Shown here in pieces: positions 32,867 to 41,432 of a stretch of DNA of 44,377 bases. The notes below the pieces were generated by a model. It saw only the letters and a list, made by a program, of their open reading frames with translations, did not search any database and was not told where the DNA came from. The position numbers and the translations under genes are program-made. Numbering within the stretch: the stretch's first letter is position 1; every line of letters starts with the position of its first letter. The DNA comes from Planctomycetota bacterium (lineage in GTDB: Bacteria > Planctomycetota > Phycisphaerae > UBA1845), in the NCBI GenBank assembly GCA_016860685.1, contig BOJX01000012.1, positions 1 to 44,377 on the forward strand. The letters are read 5' to 3'.

Positions 32867-34129
32867 ATGGGACGGAAATTGCAGGCGTTGTGGGGCGTGA
32901 TGCTGGCGCTGGGGCTTGTCGGCGGCGCATCGGCGCAGGTCGAACTCAGCGAGATCCGCATCGACCAGCCGAGCACGGACACTGATGAGTACTTTGAGCT
33001 TACCGGACGGGCGGGCACGTCGCTCGACGGTCTGACCTACATCGTCATCGGCGACGGCTCGTCGGGGACGTTCAGCGGCGTCATCGAAGCGATCGTCAAC
33101 CTGAACGGACTGGTCATTCCGGCAGACGGTTACTTCCTGGCGGTTGAGAGCACCTTCACGATGGTGGACATCGGCACGGCTGACCTCGTCCTTTCGGGAA
33201 ACGGGCTGAATTTCGAGAATACGGACAACGTCACGCACATGCTCGTCGAGGGCTTCACGGGCACGATGGGCCAGGATCTGGACACCAACGACGACTGCGT
33301 GCTCGACATCACGCCGTGGACGGCGATCGTGGATTCGATCGGTCTGGTGCTCGAGGATCCGCCGGTGAATACCGAGTGCCTTTATGGCGACAACCGGATC
33401 GGACCGGACGGCTCGTTCGTTCCGGGTCACATCCATCGCCTCGAGGGACACGATCATGTCTGGCACATCGGATCGTTCTTCCCGGTCGGTGGTTATGACA
33501 CGCCGGGCACGGAGAACCGCGAGCGGACCGAATACAATTTCCCGCTCGACGGGTCGCAGGAAGTTCCGCCGACCGGTAGCACCGCGACAGGCACGGGCTT
33601 CCTCGCCCTCAGCTCGCTGGGCAACTCGATCTTCGTCAGCGTGACGCATGACGTGGCCAACCCGACCGCGGCGCACATCCACACCGCGCCGCGCGGACAG
33701 AACGGCGGCGTAACCTTCAACCTCGGCGACGGCGTCAGCCCGATCGAGGTCGAGATCACCGGCGTCACCCCGGAGCAGGCCGCGACGCTGCTCTCGGGCG
33801 GCATGTACGTCAACGTTCACTCGCAGGAGTTCCCGAGCGGCGAAATCCGCGGTCAGATCGAGAACCCGACGCCGTGCAGCGGCAACGAAGTGCTCAGTGC
33901 TTCCTGCAAGCTCAAGAACGGCAAGTTCATCGTCAAGGGCAAGCTGAAGAACAGCACGCCGGGCCTGGAAGTCACCTTCCGCCTCGATGACGACGCGAAC
34001 ACCGACGTCACCAAGACAGTCAAGGACAGCGGCAAGGCCACCGGCAAGTTCAAGAACGTCGCCGAAGGCGAACACCACGTCCTGTTGCTGCCGTGCGGTA
34101 TTGAAGAGCACGCGCACTGCATGCCGTAG
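32867..34129 (+). CDS. exported lamin-tail plus CHRD protein with shared C-terminal four-Cys domain
   Basis: A 420-residue exported protein. The signal peptide is 1-23 (WGVMLALGLVGGASA). Residues 24-~215 look like a lamin-tail domain: VELSEIRIDQPSTDTDEYFE, then DGLTYIVIGDG and GYDTPGTEN near its end. Residues 223-332 are a CHRD domain (FPLDGSQEVPPTGSTATGTG, then THDVANPTAAHIH and VNVHSQEFPSGEIRGQI), a fold found in many exported bacterial proteins. Residues 337-420 (CSGNEVLSASCKLK to EHAHCMP) are the C-terminal domain also present in the proteins at 18228 and 31090. Ribosome site AAGGAGG lies 6 bases before ATG 32867. Probably surface or periplasmic. Precise role unknown. Confidence 0.8.
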   Translation: MGRKLQALWGVMLALGLVGGASAQVELSEIRIDQPSTDTDEYFELTGRAGTSLDGLTYIVIGDGSSGTFSGVIEAIVNLNGLVIPADGYFLAVESTFTMVDIGTADLVLSGNGLNFENTDNVTHMLVEGFTGTMGQDLDTNDDCVLDITPWTAIVDSIGLVLEDPPVNTECLYGDNRIGPDGSFVPGHIHRLEGHDHVWHIGSFFPVGGYDTPGTENRERTEYNFPLDGSQEVPPTGSTATGTGFLALSSLGNSIFVSVTHDVANPTAAHIHTAPRGQNGGVTFNLGDGVSPIEVEITGVTPEQAATLLSGGMYVNVHSQEFPSGEIRGQIENPTPCSGNEVLSASCKLKNGKFIVKGKLKNSTPGLEVTFRLDDDANTDVTKTVKDSGKATGKFKNVAEGEHHVLLLPCGIEEHAHCMP

Positions 34130-34162
34130 TCGCTCCGAGGCGTGATCCGAAAAGTCTGACGG

Positions 34163-34209
34163 ACCGGGCGGGCCTGCAACTGCGGGCGCCGCCCGGTTTC
34201 CGCTTTTAG
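34163..34209 (+). terminator. terminator after the CHRD protein gene
   Basis: ACCGGGCGG and CCGCCCGGT form a perfect 9-bp stem around a GC-rich loop, followed by TTCCGCTTTT. It lies 33 bp after the stop codon. Confidence 0.65.
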
Positions 34210-34397
34210 TCACGCGTCAGGGTCGGCCTCCGGAAAAGGTTGACAGGGTCAGAAGGGGTCGCGTTCTTTCAACTCACGGATTTCGCCGGCGATCATGCCC
34301 ATGATTGTAGCCGTCCGCCGGGCGCTTCCCCGAATAACCGCGTCGCCGGGCGGCGAAGGTCGGACATCTTGATGCACCGGGTTCCGCGGGAGAGAAC

Positions 34398-34470
34398 AGG
34401 CGGCGGTCGGATTCGAACCGACGAATAACGGATTTGCAATCCGTCCCCTTGGTCCACTTGGGTACGCCGC
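34398..34470 (-). tRNA. tRNA-Cys (anticodon GCA)
   Basis: On the minus strand the cloverleaf is complete. The acceptor stem is GGCGGCG with CGCCGCC, the anticodon stem ACGGA/TCCGT encloses TTGCAAA with anticodon GCA, and the T-arm GTCGG/CCGAC encloses TTCGAAT. The discriminator base is U, as usual for tRNA-Cys. CCA is not encoded. Confidence 0.95.
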
Positions 34471-34877
34471 CGGACGCGATTCTTTCGATATCCTGCCCCG
34501 TCGGAACCGCGGAGCGGGGAGTATATCGAAGGACTGCGGCGTGTCCACGCCGCGGGGCGGGATGGCGTGCGGTTCCGGAGTCGGTAGCATCCGCGATTCC
34601 CGGCGCTCAGGAAAAGCGACCCCGGCCCGTTTACCGTGCGGAAGGCGGACGGAGCCTGCTCGTGGCGATGGCGGGCGTCGCCTACCCTGCGTTGCGGGCG
34701 GCGGACCCGGGCAGGCAGCGCGGGAATCGTTTCGGAAACGTCATGCCGGAAAAGGCATGCCGCGATATCGCACCGGGGAATGCGTAACGCGGTCTTGAAC
34801 GCGGGGATTCGCACCGTTTTTTGCGGCGCGGCCCCAGAGGCGGGATTGACGGAGTGTTCGGCGCAGAGGTTGGCGGC
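34471..34877. other. intergenic region between tRNA-Cys and argS
   Basis: 407 bp. It should hold the promoters of both divergent genes. I see no convincing small gene, hairpin or promoter pair. Confidence 0.45.
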
Positions 34878-36680
34878 GTGAGATCGATCTTGAAGGAATT
34901 GACGGCGCGGGTGGGCGAGGCGGTGGCGCGCCTGGACCCGCAGGCGGATCCGCTGGTGAGGCCGGCGGCGGATGAGTCGCACGGCGACTACCAGTCGAAC
35001 TGCGCGATGAGCCTGGCGAAGAAGCTGGGTCAGCCTCCGCGGTTGGTGGCGGAGCGGATCGCGGCGGCGCTGGAGGTGTCCGATCTTTGTGACCCTCCGG
35101 AGGTGGCCGGGCCGGGGTTCATCAATTTCCGGTTGAAAGCGGATGCGATGGCGCGTCGCCTCGCGGAGATCCCGCCGGCGCCGGCTGCGGGGGAGGATCG
35201 AGTTGGGGTCGCGCCGTCGGACGCTCCGGAAAAGGTGGTGGTGGACCTGTCAAGTCCGAACCTGGCGAAGGAAATGCACGTCGGACACCTTCGCAGCACG
35301 GTGATCGGCGACTGCGCAGCGCGAATTCTCGAGTTCCTGGGTCATGACGTCATCCGAGAGAATCACGTCGGAGACTGGGGCACGCAATTCGGGATGCTCG
35401 TGGCGTACCTGCGGCGGACGCATCCGGACGTGCTGACTCGCCCCGACGCGTTGCAGATCGCGGATCTCGAGGCGTTTTACGTTCAGGCGAAGGCGCTGTT
35501 TGACGCGGATGCGACGTTCAAGAAGGAGTCTCAGGAGGCGGTGGTCGCGCTTCAGCAGGGGGACGCGGCGACGCGGCGGATCTGGGAGGCGTTCTGCAAC
35601 GAGTCCCTGCGTCACTGTCACCGCATCCTGGACCGGTTGAACGTCCGTGTCGTCGACCGCGGAGAGAGTTACTACAACGACCTGATGCCACAGGTGATCG
35701 ACGATCTGGTCCGCGACGGTCATGCGGTGGAGAGTCAAGGCGCGCTGTGCGTTTTTCTGGAGGGATTCAAGACGAAAGAGGGCGAGCCTCTGCCGCTGAT
35801 GGTGCGCAAGTCGGACGGAGGGTTCAACTACGCGACGTCGGACCTCGCAACGCTGGTGCATCGGATCCGAACGCTGAAGGCGCGGCGGATCATCTACGTG
35901 GTCGGGGTGACGCAGAAGCTGCATTTCGAGATGTTGTTCGCCGCGGCGCGGAAGTGCGGCATCGCCCCGCCCGAGGTCCGGCTGGAGCATCTGGCATTCG
36001 GCAGCATGTTGTCGCGGTCCGGCGCGCCCTTTAAAACACGCGAGGGCGGGACGATCAAGCTCAAGAACCTGCTCGACGAGGCCGTGGCGGCGGCGCGGGC
36101 GGTGGTCGAGTCGGCGAGCGGCGACGAGAACGGGGATGAGGGGGCGGCGCCGACGTCGAAGCGGGCGCTGTCGCGGGAGCAGGTCGAGGAGATCGCAGAG
36201 ACGGTGGGGCTGGCGGCGCTGAGGTATTACGACCTGTCGCACAACCTCATCAAGGACTACCGGTTTGACATCGAGGCGATGACGTCGCTGGAGGGGAACA
36301 CCGCGCCGTACCTGCTTTATGCGTATGCGCGAATTCGGGCGATCGGGCGGCGCGCGGGGGTGGATTTCGCTACGTTGAGCGGAAGTTCGCCGATCCTGCT
36401 GGCGCATCCGACGGAGCAGGCGCTGGCGCGGCGGATCCTGCGGCTGCCGGAGGTGATCGAGCAGGCGGGGGTAGAGCTGAAGCCGAATCTGCTGACGGAT
36501 TACCTTTATGATCTCAGCAAGGCGTTCAGCCGGTTTTACGACCGGCGGCTGGGCGTTCGCGTTTATGATGCGCCGACGGGGGAACTACGGGTGTCGCGTT
36601 TACGGTTGTGCGACCTGACGGCGCGGTCGTTGAAGCTGGGCCTGTCGCTGCTGGGCATCCGCACCCTGGAGCAGATGTAG
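34878..36680 (+). CDS. argS: arginyl-tRNA synthetase
   Basis: A 600-residue class I aminoacyl-tRNA synthetase that attaches arginine to tRNA-Arg in the cytoplasm. The N-terminal Add-1 domain includes DESHGDYQSNCAMSLAKKLG. The HIGH motif appears as HVGH in SSPNLAKEMHVGHLRSTVIG. The KMSK region is the degenerate form common in ArgRS (GAPFKTREGGTIKLKNLLDE). The C-terminal anticodon-binding DALR domain has YDLSKAFSRFYDR near its end and the gene closes with LSLLGIRTLEQM. The GTG at 34878 has AGAGG 8 bases upstream and gives the usual N-terminus; an ATG 57 bp earlier adds a non-homologous leader. Confidence 0.95.
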   Translation: MRSILKELTARVGEAVARLDPQADPLVRPAADESHGDYQSNCAMSLAKKLGQPPRLVAERIAAALEVSDLCDPPEVAGPGFINFRLKADAMARRLAEIPPAPAAGEDRVGVAPSDAPEKVVVDLSSPNLAKEMHVGHLRSTVIGDCAARILEFLGHDVIRENHVGDWGTQFGMLVAYLRRTHPDVLTRPDALQIADLEAFYVQAKALFDADATFKKESQEAVVALQQGDAATRRIWEAFCNESLRHCHRILDRLNVRVVDRGESYYNDLMPQVIDDLVRDGHAVESQGALCVFLEGFKTKEGEPLPLMVRKSDGGFNYATSDLATLVHRIRTLKARRIIYVVGVTQKLHFEMLFAAARKCGIAPPEVRLEHLAFGSMLSRSGAPFKTREGGTIKLKNLLDEAVAAARAVVESASGDENGDEGAAPTSKRALSREQVEEIAETVGLAALRYYDLSHNLIKDYRFDIEAMTSLEGNTAPYLLYAYARIRAIGRRAGVDFATLSGSSPILLAHPTEQALARRILRLPEVIEQAGVELKPNLLTDYLYDLSKAFSRFYDRRLGVRVYDAPTGELRVSRLRLCDLTARSLKLGLSLLGIRTLEQM

Positions 36681-36797
36681 GACTGGACTGGCGCGGCTTG
36701 ACGGCGATGCTCGCCGGCGCTAAGGTTGGTGGTGACGTGCGAACCGCCGCGAGAGGCGCCGGCGGAACATCGGAGTTCGATCAGGACGACACGGATC

Positions 36798-37004
36798 ATG
36801 AAGCGGAACCTCATTGCGGGTGTTTTGATGGCGGCGGCGGTCGGCGGATTGAGCGGTTGCGCCGGGCTGGGCGGGACGTATGCCGAACGCGAGCACCGGT
36901 GGAAGGTTGCGTTCGAGCAGGACATGCGGGCGCTGGCGGACGACATCGACATGATCTGCATGACGGAGCGCCCGACGCGGCTTACCACGACGCATCAGCG
37001 GTAA
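36798..37004 (+). CDS. small lipoprotein, 68 residues
   Basis: A 68-residue predicted lipoprotein. A basic start (MKRN), a hydrophobic stretch (LIAGVLMAAAVGG) and the lipobox LSGC with cysteine at 21 are clear. The mature part (AGLGGTYAEREHRWKVAFEQ, then an acidic helix MRALADDIDMIC) is helical. The ATG at 36798 is preferred over an ATG 72 bp upstream because it starts the signal sequence directly; AGGA lies about 14 bases upstream, so the ribosome site is weak. It follows argS by 117 bp. Function unknown. Confidence 0.65.
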   Translation: MKRNLIAGVLMAAAVGGLSGCAGLGGTYAEREHRWKVAFEQDMRALADDIDMICMTERPTRLTTTHQR

Positions 37005-37150
37005 TCTCCGAAACCGCAGCATGAGGCATCAAGACCTGGCGAGAGCCGGGAAGGCGAGCGCGACCGGAACCTGTGTGGCGCGGACCGCTTCTTGGCCCTT
37101 GGCGTTGTTCACTGCATCAAGAACAGCGGGTTCGGCTTGGTTCCGGCGTC

Positions 37151-38074
37151 TTAGTGGTCGTGATCGTGGGGGTGATCATGACCGTGATCATCCTCCTCCG
37201 CGGCGGCGGCGGGCGGCGGGCCGTGCATATGCGGCGGCTCGAACAACGCCGTCGCCCACATGACAGCGGCCCCGAATATGACGGCCGCGAAAAGCCTCCC
37301 TCGATCGTGCGAGTGAAACTGGACCTCAGGCAGCAGGTCTGAGAGCGCGATGCAGACGAATGTGCCCGCGCTGAAGGCGAGCACCGCGCCGGTCAGCGTG
37401 CTGCCGAGCACGACGCTGGACACGGCGGACTCTCCTGCGGCATACAAGACGACCCCGAGCGGGAGGGTCAGCGCAAAGGCGACCTGAATTCCGAGCGTCC
37501 GAGCGCGCGAGAACCCCGCCTTGGTCAGCAGGGTTGAAATCGTGAAGGCGTCCGCCGGCTTGTGCAGGACGGTTGCCAGAAATACCGCAAGCCCCAGTCC
37601 GGGGGTCGCATCATGTCCGATCACGGCGCTGCCCAGCGCCGCACCGCCCATCAAGGTATGCAGAAACAATCCGAGCACGGCGGACCAGCCGGCGATCTTC
37701 GGAGCGGCGGAGCGGCTGGCCTGCGGCGCAGCGTCGTGGGCATGTTCATGTGTTCCGGCGCACGCCGGGGCGGCGATCCCGCCTTGACCGGTTTCAGGTT
37801 CCGCGCCGTCGGCGTCATGACTGTGGGGGCTGAGAAAGCGCTCGATGACATAAAGCCCGAGGACGCCGACGGCCATCCAGAACCCGAAATGCTCGGGGCA
37901 CAGGTGCGACGACTCAGGGAGCATGTGAAAAAAGGCCGCCCCGAGCATCGCGCCGGCGGACAGGCTGAGGTAGACCTGCAACGTCACGTGCCCGATGCGC
38001 CGCCGGAGGGGAAGCAACCCGCCCGCCAGAGCGACGATCACGATGGCCGAACAATATGCGGTGATCTGCAACAT
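37151..38074 (-). CDS. ZIP-family metal transporter
   Basis: A 307-residue inner-membrane protein with about eight helices. The helix carrying FLHTLMGGAALGSAV and the one with ATVLHKPADAFTIS are the metal-binding helices of ZIP transporters, which import zinc or other divalent cations. A histidine-rich cytoplasmic loop (SPHSHDADG to AGTHEHAHD, ~85-115) and a C-terminal HDHPHDHDH tail add metal-binding capacity. The protein starts directly with its first helix (MLQITAYCSAIVIVALAGG). Metal specificity cannot be told. The nearest gene on the plus strand ends 147 bp away. Confidence 0.85.
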   Translation of the reverse strand: MLQITAYCSAIVIVALAGGLLPLRRRIGHVTLQVYLSLSAGAMLGAAFFHMLPESSHLCPEHFGFWMAVGVLGLYVIERFLSPHSHDADGAEPETGQGGIAAPACAGTHEHAHDAAPQASRSAAPKIAGWSAVLGLFLHTLMGGAALGSAVIGHDATPGLGLAVFLATVLHKPADAFTISTLLTKAGFSRARTLGIQVAFALTLPLGVVLYAAGESAVSSVVLGSTLTGAVLAFSAGTFVCIALSDLLPEVQFHSHDRGRLFAAVIFGAAVMWATALFEPPHMHGPPPAAAAEEDDHGHDHPHDHDH

Positions 38075-38175
38075 GCGTTTCCTGTCGCGTGTACGCGGCG
38101 AGCCGGCCCCCGGTTCACGGTAAAATCCCGCGGCGCCTTGCGGCGGCAGGTTCCGAACCCGGCGGGGGGTATCAT

Positions 38176-39768
38176 TCAGCCGGACGGCGCGCGGGTCAAC
38201 TGTCCGGCGGCGTCGACGGACGACACAGGCGTATTGATGCGCACCGGGAGCCGCACCGTGAAGGTGGTTCCCCGATCGGGGGCGGTGTCGAGCGTGATCT
38301 GCCCTTCGAGGATGTTGACGAGTTCGCGGGTGATGGCGAGACCCAGCCCCGTGCCTTCGTACTCGCGGGTCCGGGAGGAGTCGAGTTGGCGGAATTTCTC
38401 GAAGATCAGGTGCAGCTTCTCCTGCGGGATTCCGGGTCCGGTGTCGTCGACGCGGAGGAGCACGAAACCGTCGCCGTCGCGCGAGGCGTCCAGCCCGATC
38501 CGGCCGCGCGCGGGAGTGAATTTCACGGCGTTGGACAGCAGGTTGTAAAGGATCTGCTTGATCTTGCCGGAGTCGCTGTGCATGCGCGGCAGATCGTCGC
38601 CGACGTGGAGGGCGACGTCCAGCTCCTTCTTCGCCGCCAGCGGTCGGATCAGATCGACCAGGTCGGTGCAGACGGCGCCGAGGTCGAACTCGCTTAAGTG
38701 CAGCTCCACCTTACCCGCCTCGATCTTCGCCAGGTCGAGCAGGTCGTTGATCAGGTCGAGGAGCATCCGTCCGCTGGTCAGGATGTTGCGGGTGTAACGG
38801 GCGAGGCGCGTGCGATCGATGTCGGGACTGGACCACGCGTCATTGAGGAGGTCGGCGAAACCGATGATCGACACGAGAGGCGTGCGCAGCTCGTGACTGA
38901 CGTTGGCGAGGAAGTCGCTCTTGAGGCGGTTGGACTCGTAGAGGGCGACGTTGGACTCGGCCAGTTCGCCAAGCTTGACGTCGAGCGAGCGGTTGATGCG
39001 GCGCAGATCCTCCTGCGTCCGGGCGAGGTGCTCGAGCATCTCGTTGAACGCCTCGGCGAGTTTCTGAAACTCGTCGCCGGTCTTCAGTTCGGCGCGGGCG
39101 GCAAGGTCGCCGGCGGTGACGCGCTCGGTCAGGTCGCGCAAGCGGTTCACGGGGCGCAGCACGAGGCGCTGCGTGACCAGGTAAAAGACGACGATCGCCA
39201 GCACCGCGCCAAGCCCGCCGCCCAGCAGCGTGACGACGATGCCCCAGGTCCGCTCCTCGACAGCCACCGGTAGGGCGACATCCAAAATCCCCAGCACCCT
39301 CCCGGCGTCGAGATCCACCGCCGCGGCGCGCACCGCCCGGGCGAACCGAAGCGACCGTCCGTCATCCTGAAGGCGCCAATAAAACCGGTCCGGATGGGCG
39401 CTGAGAAAGGCCACCGCTTCCTGGAGAAACCCCCCCGTTTCGCGCCGGTCAAGAATTTCCTCGATCGAATAAAGCCGTGGCGGACCGATCGAGAGGTTTG
39501 AAGGAAGTTCATTGCGCAGCACCGGCCAGAGATCCTGCAATCGCTGGCGGGCCTGCTCCCAGTTGATTTCCGATCCTGCGGGGGGAAGCACCTGCGAGGC
39601 GAGCATTGCGACCTGCTCCGCCCGAACCACCTGGGCCTGATCGGTCAACGTGCTCATCAGTACCCAAGGCAGAGCGAGCGTCGCCAGAATCGTCAGCAGC
39701 ACCGCCCCGCCGAAGAGGACGGTGATCTTGCGATCCAGCGGCAGTTTGAGCCGGTAGGCGGACGCCAT
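38176..39768 (-). CDS. membrane-bound sensor histidine kinase with HAMP domain
   Basis: A 530-residue hybrid-free histidine kinase. One helix is at ~15-38 (ITVLFGGAVLLTILATLALP), then a periplasmic sensor region to ~172, and a second helix at ~175-198. A HAMP linker spans ~200-250 (RLVLRPVNRLRDLTERVTAG), followed by a coiled coil and HisKA with phospho-acceptor His292 in LANVSHELRTPLVS. The ATPase domain has KIKQILYNLLSNAVKFTP (N box), DDTGPGIP at 441-448 and EGTGLGLAIT at 471-480. The periplasmic part is of no family I recognise. No response regulator gene is adjacent, so the partner is elsewhere. The start is directly at the first helix. Confidence 0.9.
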   Translation of the reverse strand: MASAYRLKLPLDRKITVLFGGAVLLTILATLALPWVLMSTLTDQAQVVRAEQVAMLASQVLPPAGSEINWEQARQRLQDLWPVLRNELPSNLSIGPPRLYSIEEILDRRETGGFLQEAVAFLSAHPDRFYWRLQDDGRSLRFARAVRAAAVDLDAGRVLGILDVALPVAVEERTWGIVVTLLGGGLGAVLAIVVFYLVTQRLVLRPVNRLRDLTERVTAGDLAARAELKTGDEFQKLAEAFNEMLEHLARTQEDLRRINRSLDVKLGELAESNVALYESNRLKSDFLANVSHELRTPLVSIIGFADLLNDAWSSPDIDRTRLARYTRNILTSGRMLLDLINDLLDLAKIEAGKVELHLSEFDLGAVCTDLVDLIRPLAAKKELDVALHVGDDLPRMHSDSGKIKQILYNLLSNAVKFTPARGRIGLDASRDGDGFVLLRVDDTGPGIPQEKLHLIFEKFRQLDSSRTREYEGTGLGLAITRELVNILEGQITLDTAPDRGTTFTVRLPVRINTPVSSVDAAGQLTRAPSG

Positions 39769-39929
39769 GGCGCGACTTTACCCTGAATCCGGCGCCATGT
39801 TGAGGGGCAGGGTTCGCCGCTTTTGTCCTGTGACCGCGCTTTCTCGCCGGGCGGTGATGCCTTATTTTTCCGAAAGTGCCGGGTTGGGCGGGATCGGGGA
39901 ACGTTACAGATCAACGCGGAAACAAGACG

Positions 39930-40940
39930 ATGATAGCTTTCTTCATGTTGCTGGCTCCTATCGGCGCTTCGGGCCTCGCTCAGGATGTTCCGCCCGTCGC
40001 GCCTCCGGGTTCGGCGACCCGCTTGCAGGACATCTCCGCGGCGCTGGTGCTGAAGCGCGTTCCGTCGGGGGGTGCGGGGGAACCAAGTCCGGAAGAGATT
40101 GCAGCGCGGATTCAGGTGCTTCGCCGGGACAGCGTGGAAAACGGCGACCCGGCGGCAAGGCGCCGGGCTTCGGTGGCCGCGGCAAATCTTGTGCTCGCGC
40201 ATCAGGCGGCTGAACCTGCGACAAAACTTTTCCTCGGGGTCGCGGATGCGGGGGATCGGGCGGAACTGCGGAAAGCGGCTGAGGAAGCGCAAACCCTCAT
40301 TCGGAACGCTTTGGCCGAATTGAATCAGCCGGGCGAGGGGGGACAGGATGCTGACCGCGATCTGCGACGACTCGCGAAGAATCTGGAGACCTTGGCCGAA
40401 ACTTACCTTGCCTGCGCCAGCGATGACCCGCCCTCGATCGAAACGATCAAGTCGCTGCTGGCCCGGCTGGGCGTGCTCAGCGAATCTGATGACCCGGGTC
40501 TGAGCGATGCAGCGTTGATCTGGTCCGCGCAGCTTGCGTTATCGACGCCGGAAGTCCTGTCCGTGATGGACAGCCTGCCGCTGGCGTGGTCTGAGCCGGA
40601 GGCAAACCAGCGTGTCAGCGGGTTGTACCTGCGGCTGAAGCGATGTGAGTTGCTGGCGCATCGGGGTGGGCATGTCGCAGCGCTGGGGCTGCTGAATCGA
40701 CTTGAAGAGGAGGCTCCCTCATGGTTTTCGGGTGCGGAATCCGGCTTGGCCTTGCGGGCCGTGGCGCTGTTCCGCCTGCGTGTAACAACCGGGTGGGAGT
40801 CGTCCGTCTCGGACATGACTTCCGACGCAGTTCAAGTCTGGTATAAGCAGCGCAAAGATGCCTTGGCAGCGAGAATCACGGAGGGGGGAAAGATCACAAT
40901 GCCTCTCGTTGATCCCTTGGTTACCCCGTCGATGCGATGA
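39930..40940 (+). CDS. exported helical protein of unknown function
   Basis: A 336-residue protein with a short signal peptide (MIAFFMLLAPIGASGLA, cleavage near LAQ). The mature part is nearly all alpha-helical and rich in Ala, Leu and Glu (RRASVAAANLVLAHQAAEPA, LARLGVLSESDDPG), with a spacing that suggests a helical-repeat scaffold, but I cannot assign a family. The ATG at 39930 is chosen because it begins the signal peptide; the in-frame extension upstream is not hydrophobic. It is divergent from the histidine kinase gene and ends at the border of an AT-rich segment. Confidence 0.6.
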   Translation: MIAFFMLLAPIGASGLAQDVPPVAPPGSATRLQDISAALVLKRVPSGGAGEPSPEEIAARIQVLRRDSVENGDPAARRRASVAAANLVLAHQAAEPATKLFLGVADAGDRAELRKAAEEAQTLIRNALAELNQPGEGGQDADRDLRRLAKNLETLAETYLACASDDPPSIETIKSLLARLGVLSESDDPGLSDAALIWSAQLALSTPEVLSVMDSLPLAWSEPEANQRVSGLYLRLKRCELLAHRGGHVAALGLLNRLEEEAPSWFSGAESGLALRAVALFRLRVTTGWESSVSDMTSDAVQVWYKQRKDALAARITEGGKITMPLVDPLVTPSMR

Positions 40941-41181
40941 AGTGTGTAAAAAGCGAGTCATTATCGAGTAATATTGCCCACAATAATCGAATTAGTGGGT
41001 AATAAATACCACAATAAAATAAACAATAATTTATTATATTCATTTACAATTATATTCTTGCGATTATGAGACGTAATATCGCTCATTATGCTATCTGGTA
41101 CGATTTGTGCCTCGCATCAGGTCGTCTGAGACACAGGAAAACTTCCGGGGGGAAGGAATCGACTTCGCCTGCAAGGTGCGA
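40941..41181. other. AT-rich island with a small inverted repeat
   Basis: Roughly 40941-41110 is far richer in A and T than anything else in the window (for example AATAATTTATTATATTC). It contains an inverted repeat, ATTGCCCAC at 40973-40981 with GTGGGTAAT at 40995-41003, 8 of 9 pairs plus one G-T. It has no gene. It looks like a strong promoter or binding region, or a foreign remnant. Confidence 0.5.
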
Positions 41182-41270
41182 ACCGCCCGGCGAGGCCGTG
41201 GGATAAGGCGTCCAATTGGGGGAGCTGGACGCCCGGGGAGCCCACGGACTCGTCGGGTGGTCGCTTTTTT
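41182..41270 (+). ncRNA. long hairpin with T-run: candidate small RNA terminator or leader element
   Basis: Bases 41182-41202 pair with 41241-41261 over 21 positions: 18 Watson-Crick, two G-U and one G-A mismatch. Inside is a second perfect 8-bp stem, GGCGTCCA (41207-41214) with TGGACGCC (41226-41233), around an 11-base loop. The hairpin is followed by CGC and then six T (41265-41270). It lies 162 bp before the kinase at 41433 and just after the AT-rich island. It could end a small RNA started in that island, or control the kinase transcript. Confidence 0.55.
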
Positions 41271-41432
41271 ACCCGGGATCTCCTCACTAACCTGACCGTG
41301 TTCTCTTGGATTTTGATTTCCTCATTTAACACGTGCAGGAAGCCCGATGTTCGCGCCGATATGACCAGATGCAGCCGCGGGTACACGGGTTTCGTTTCGA
41401 CACCAGGGCGAGCGGCGGCAAAGGGGGACAGG

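Noticed and set aside
34210..34397. Possible small gene between the terminator and tRNA-Cys
   Set aside because: The only open frames cross the tRNA or lack a ribosome site.
41107..41295. 62-residue open frame over the hairpin
   Set aside because: It is encoded by the long inverted repeat and the T-run; no ribosome site and basic, low-complexity content.
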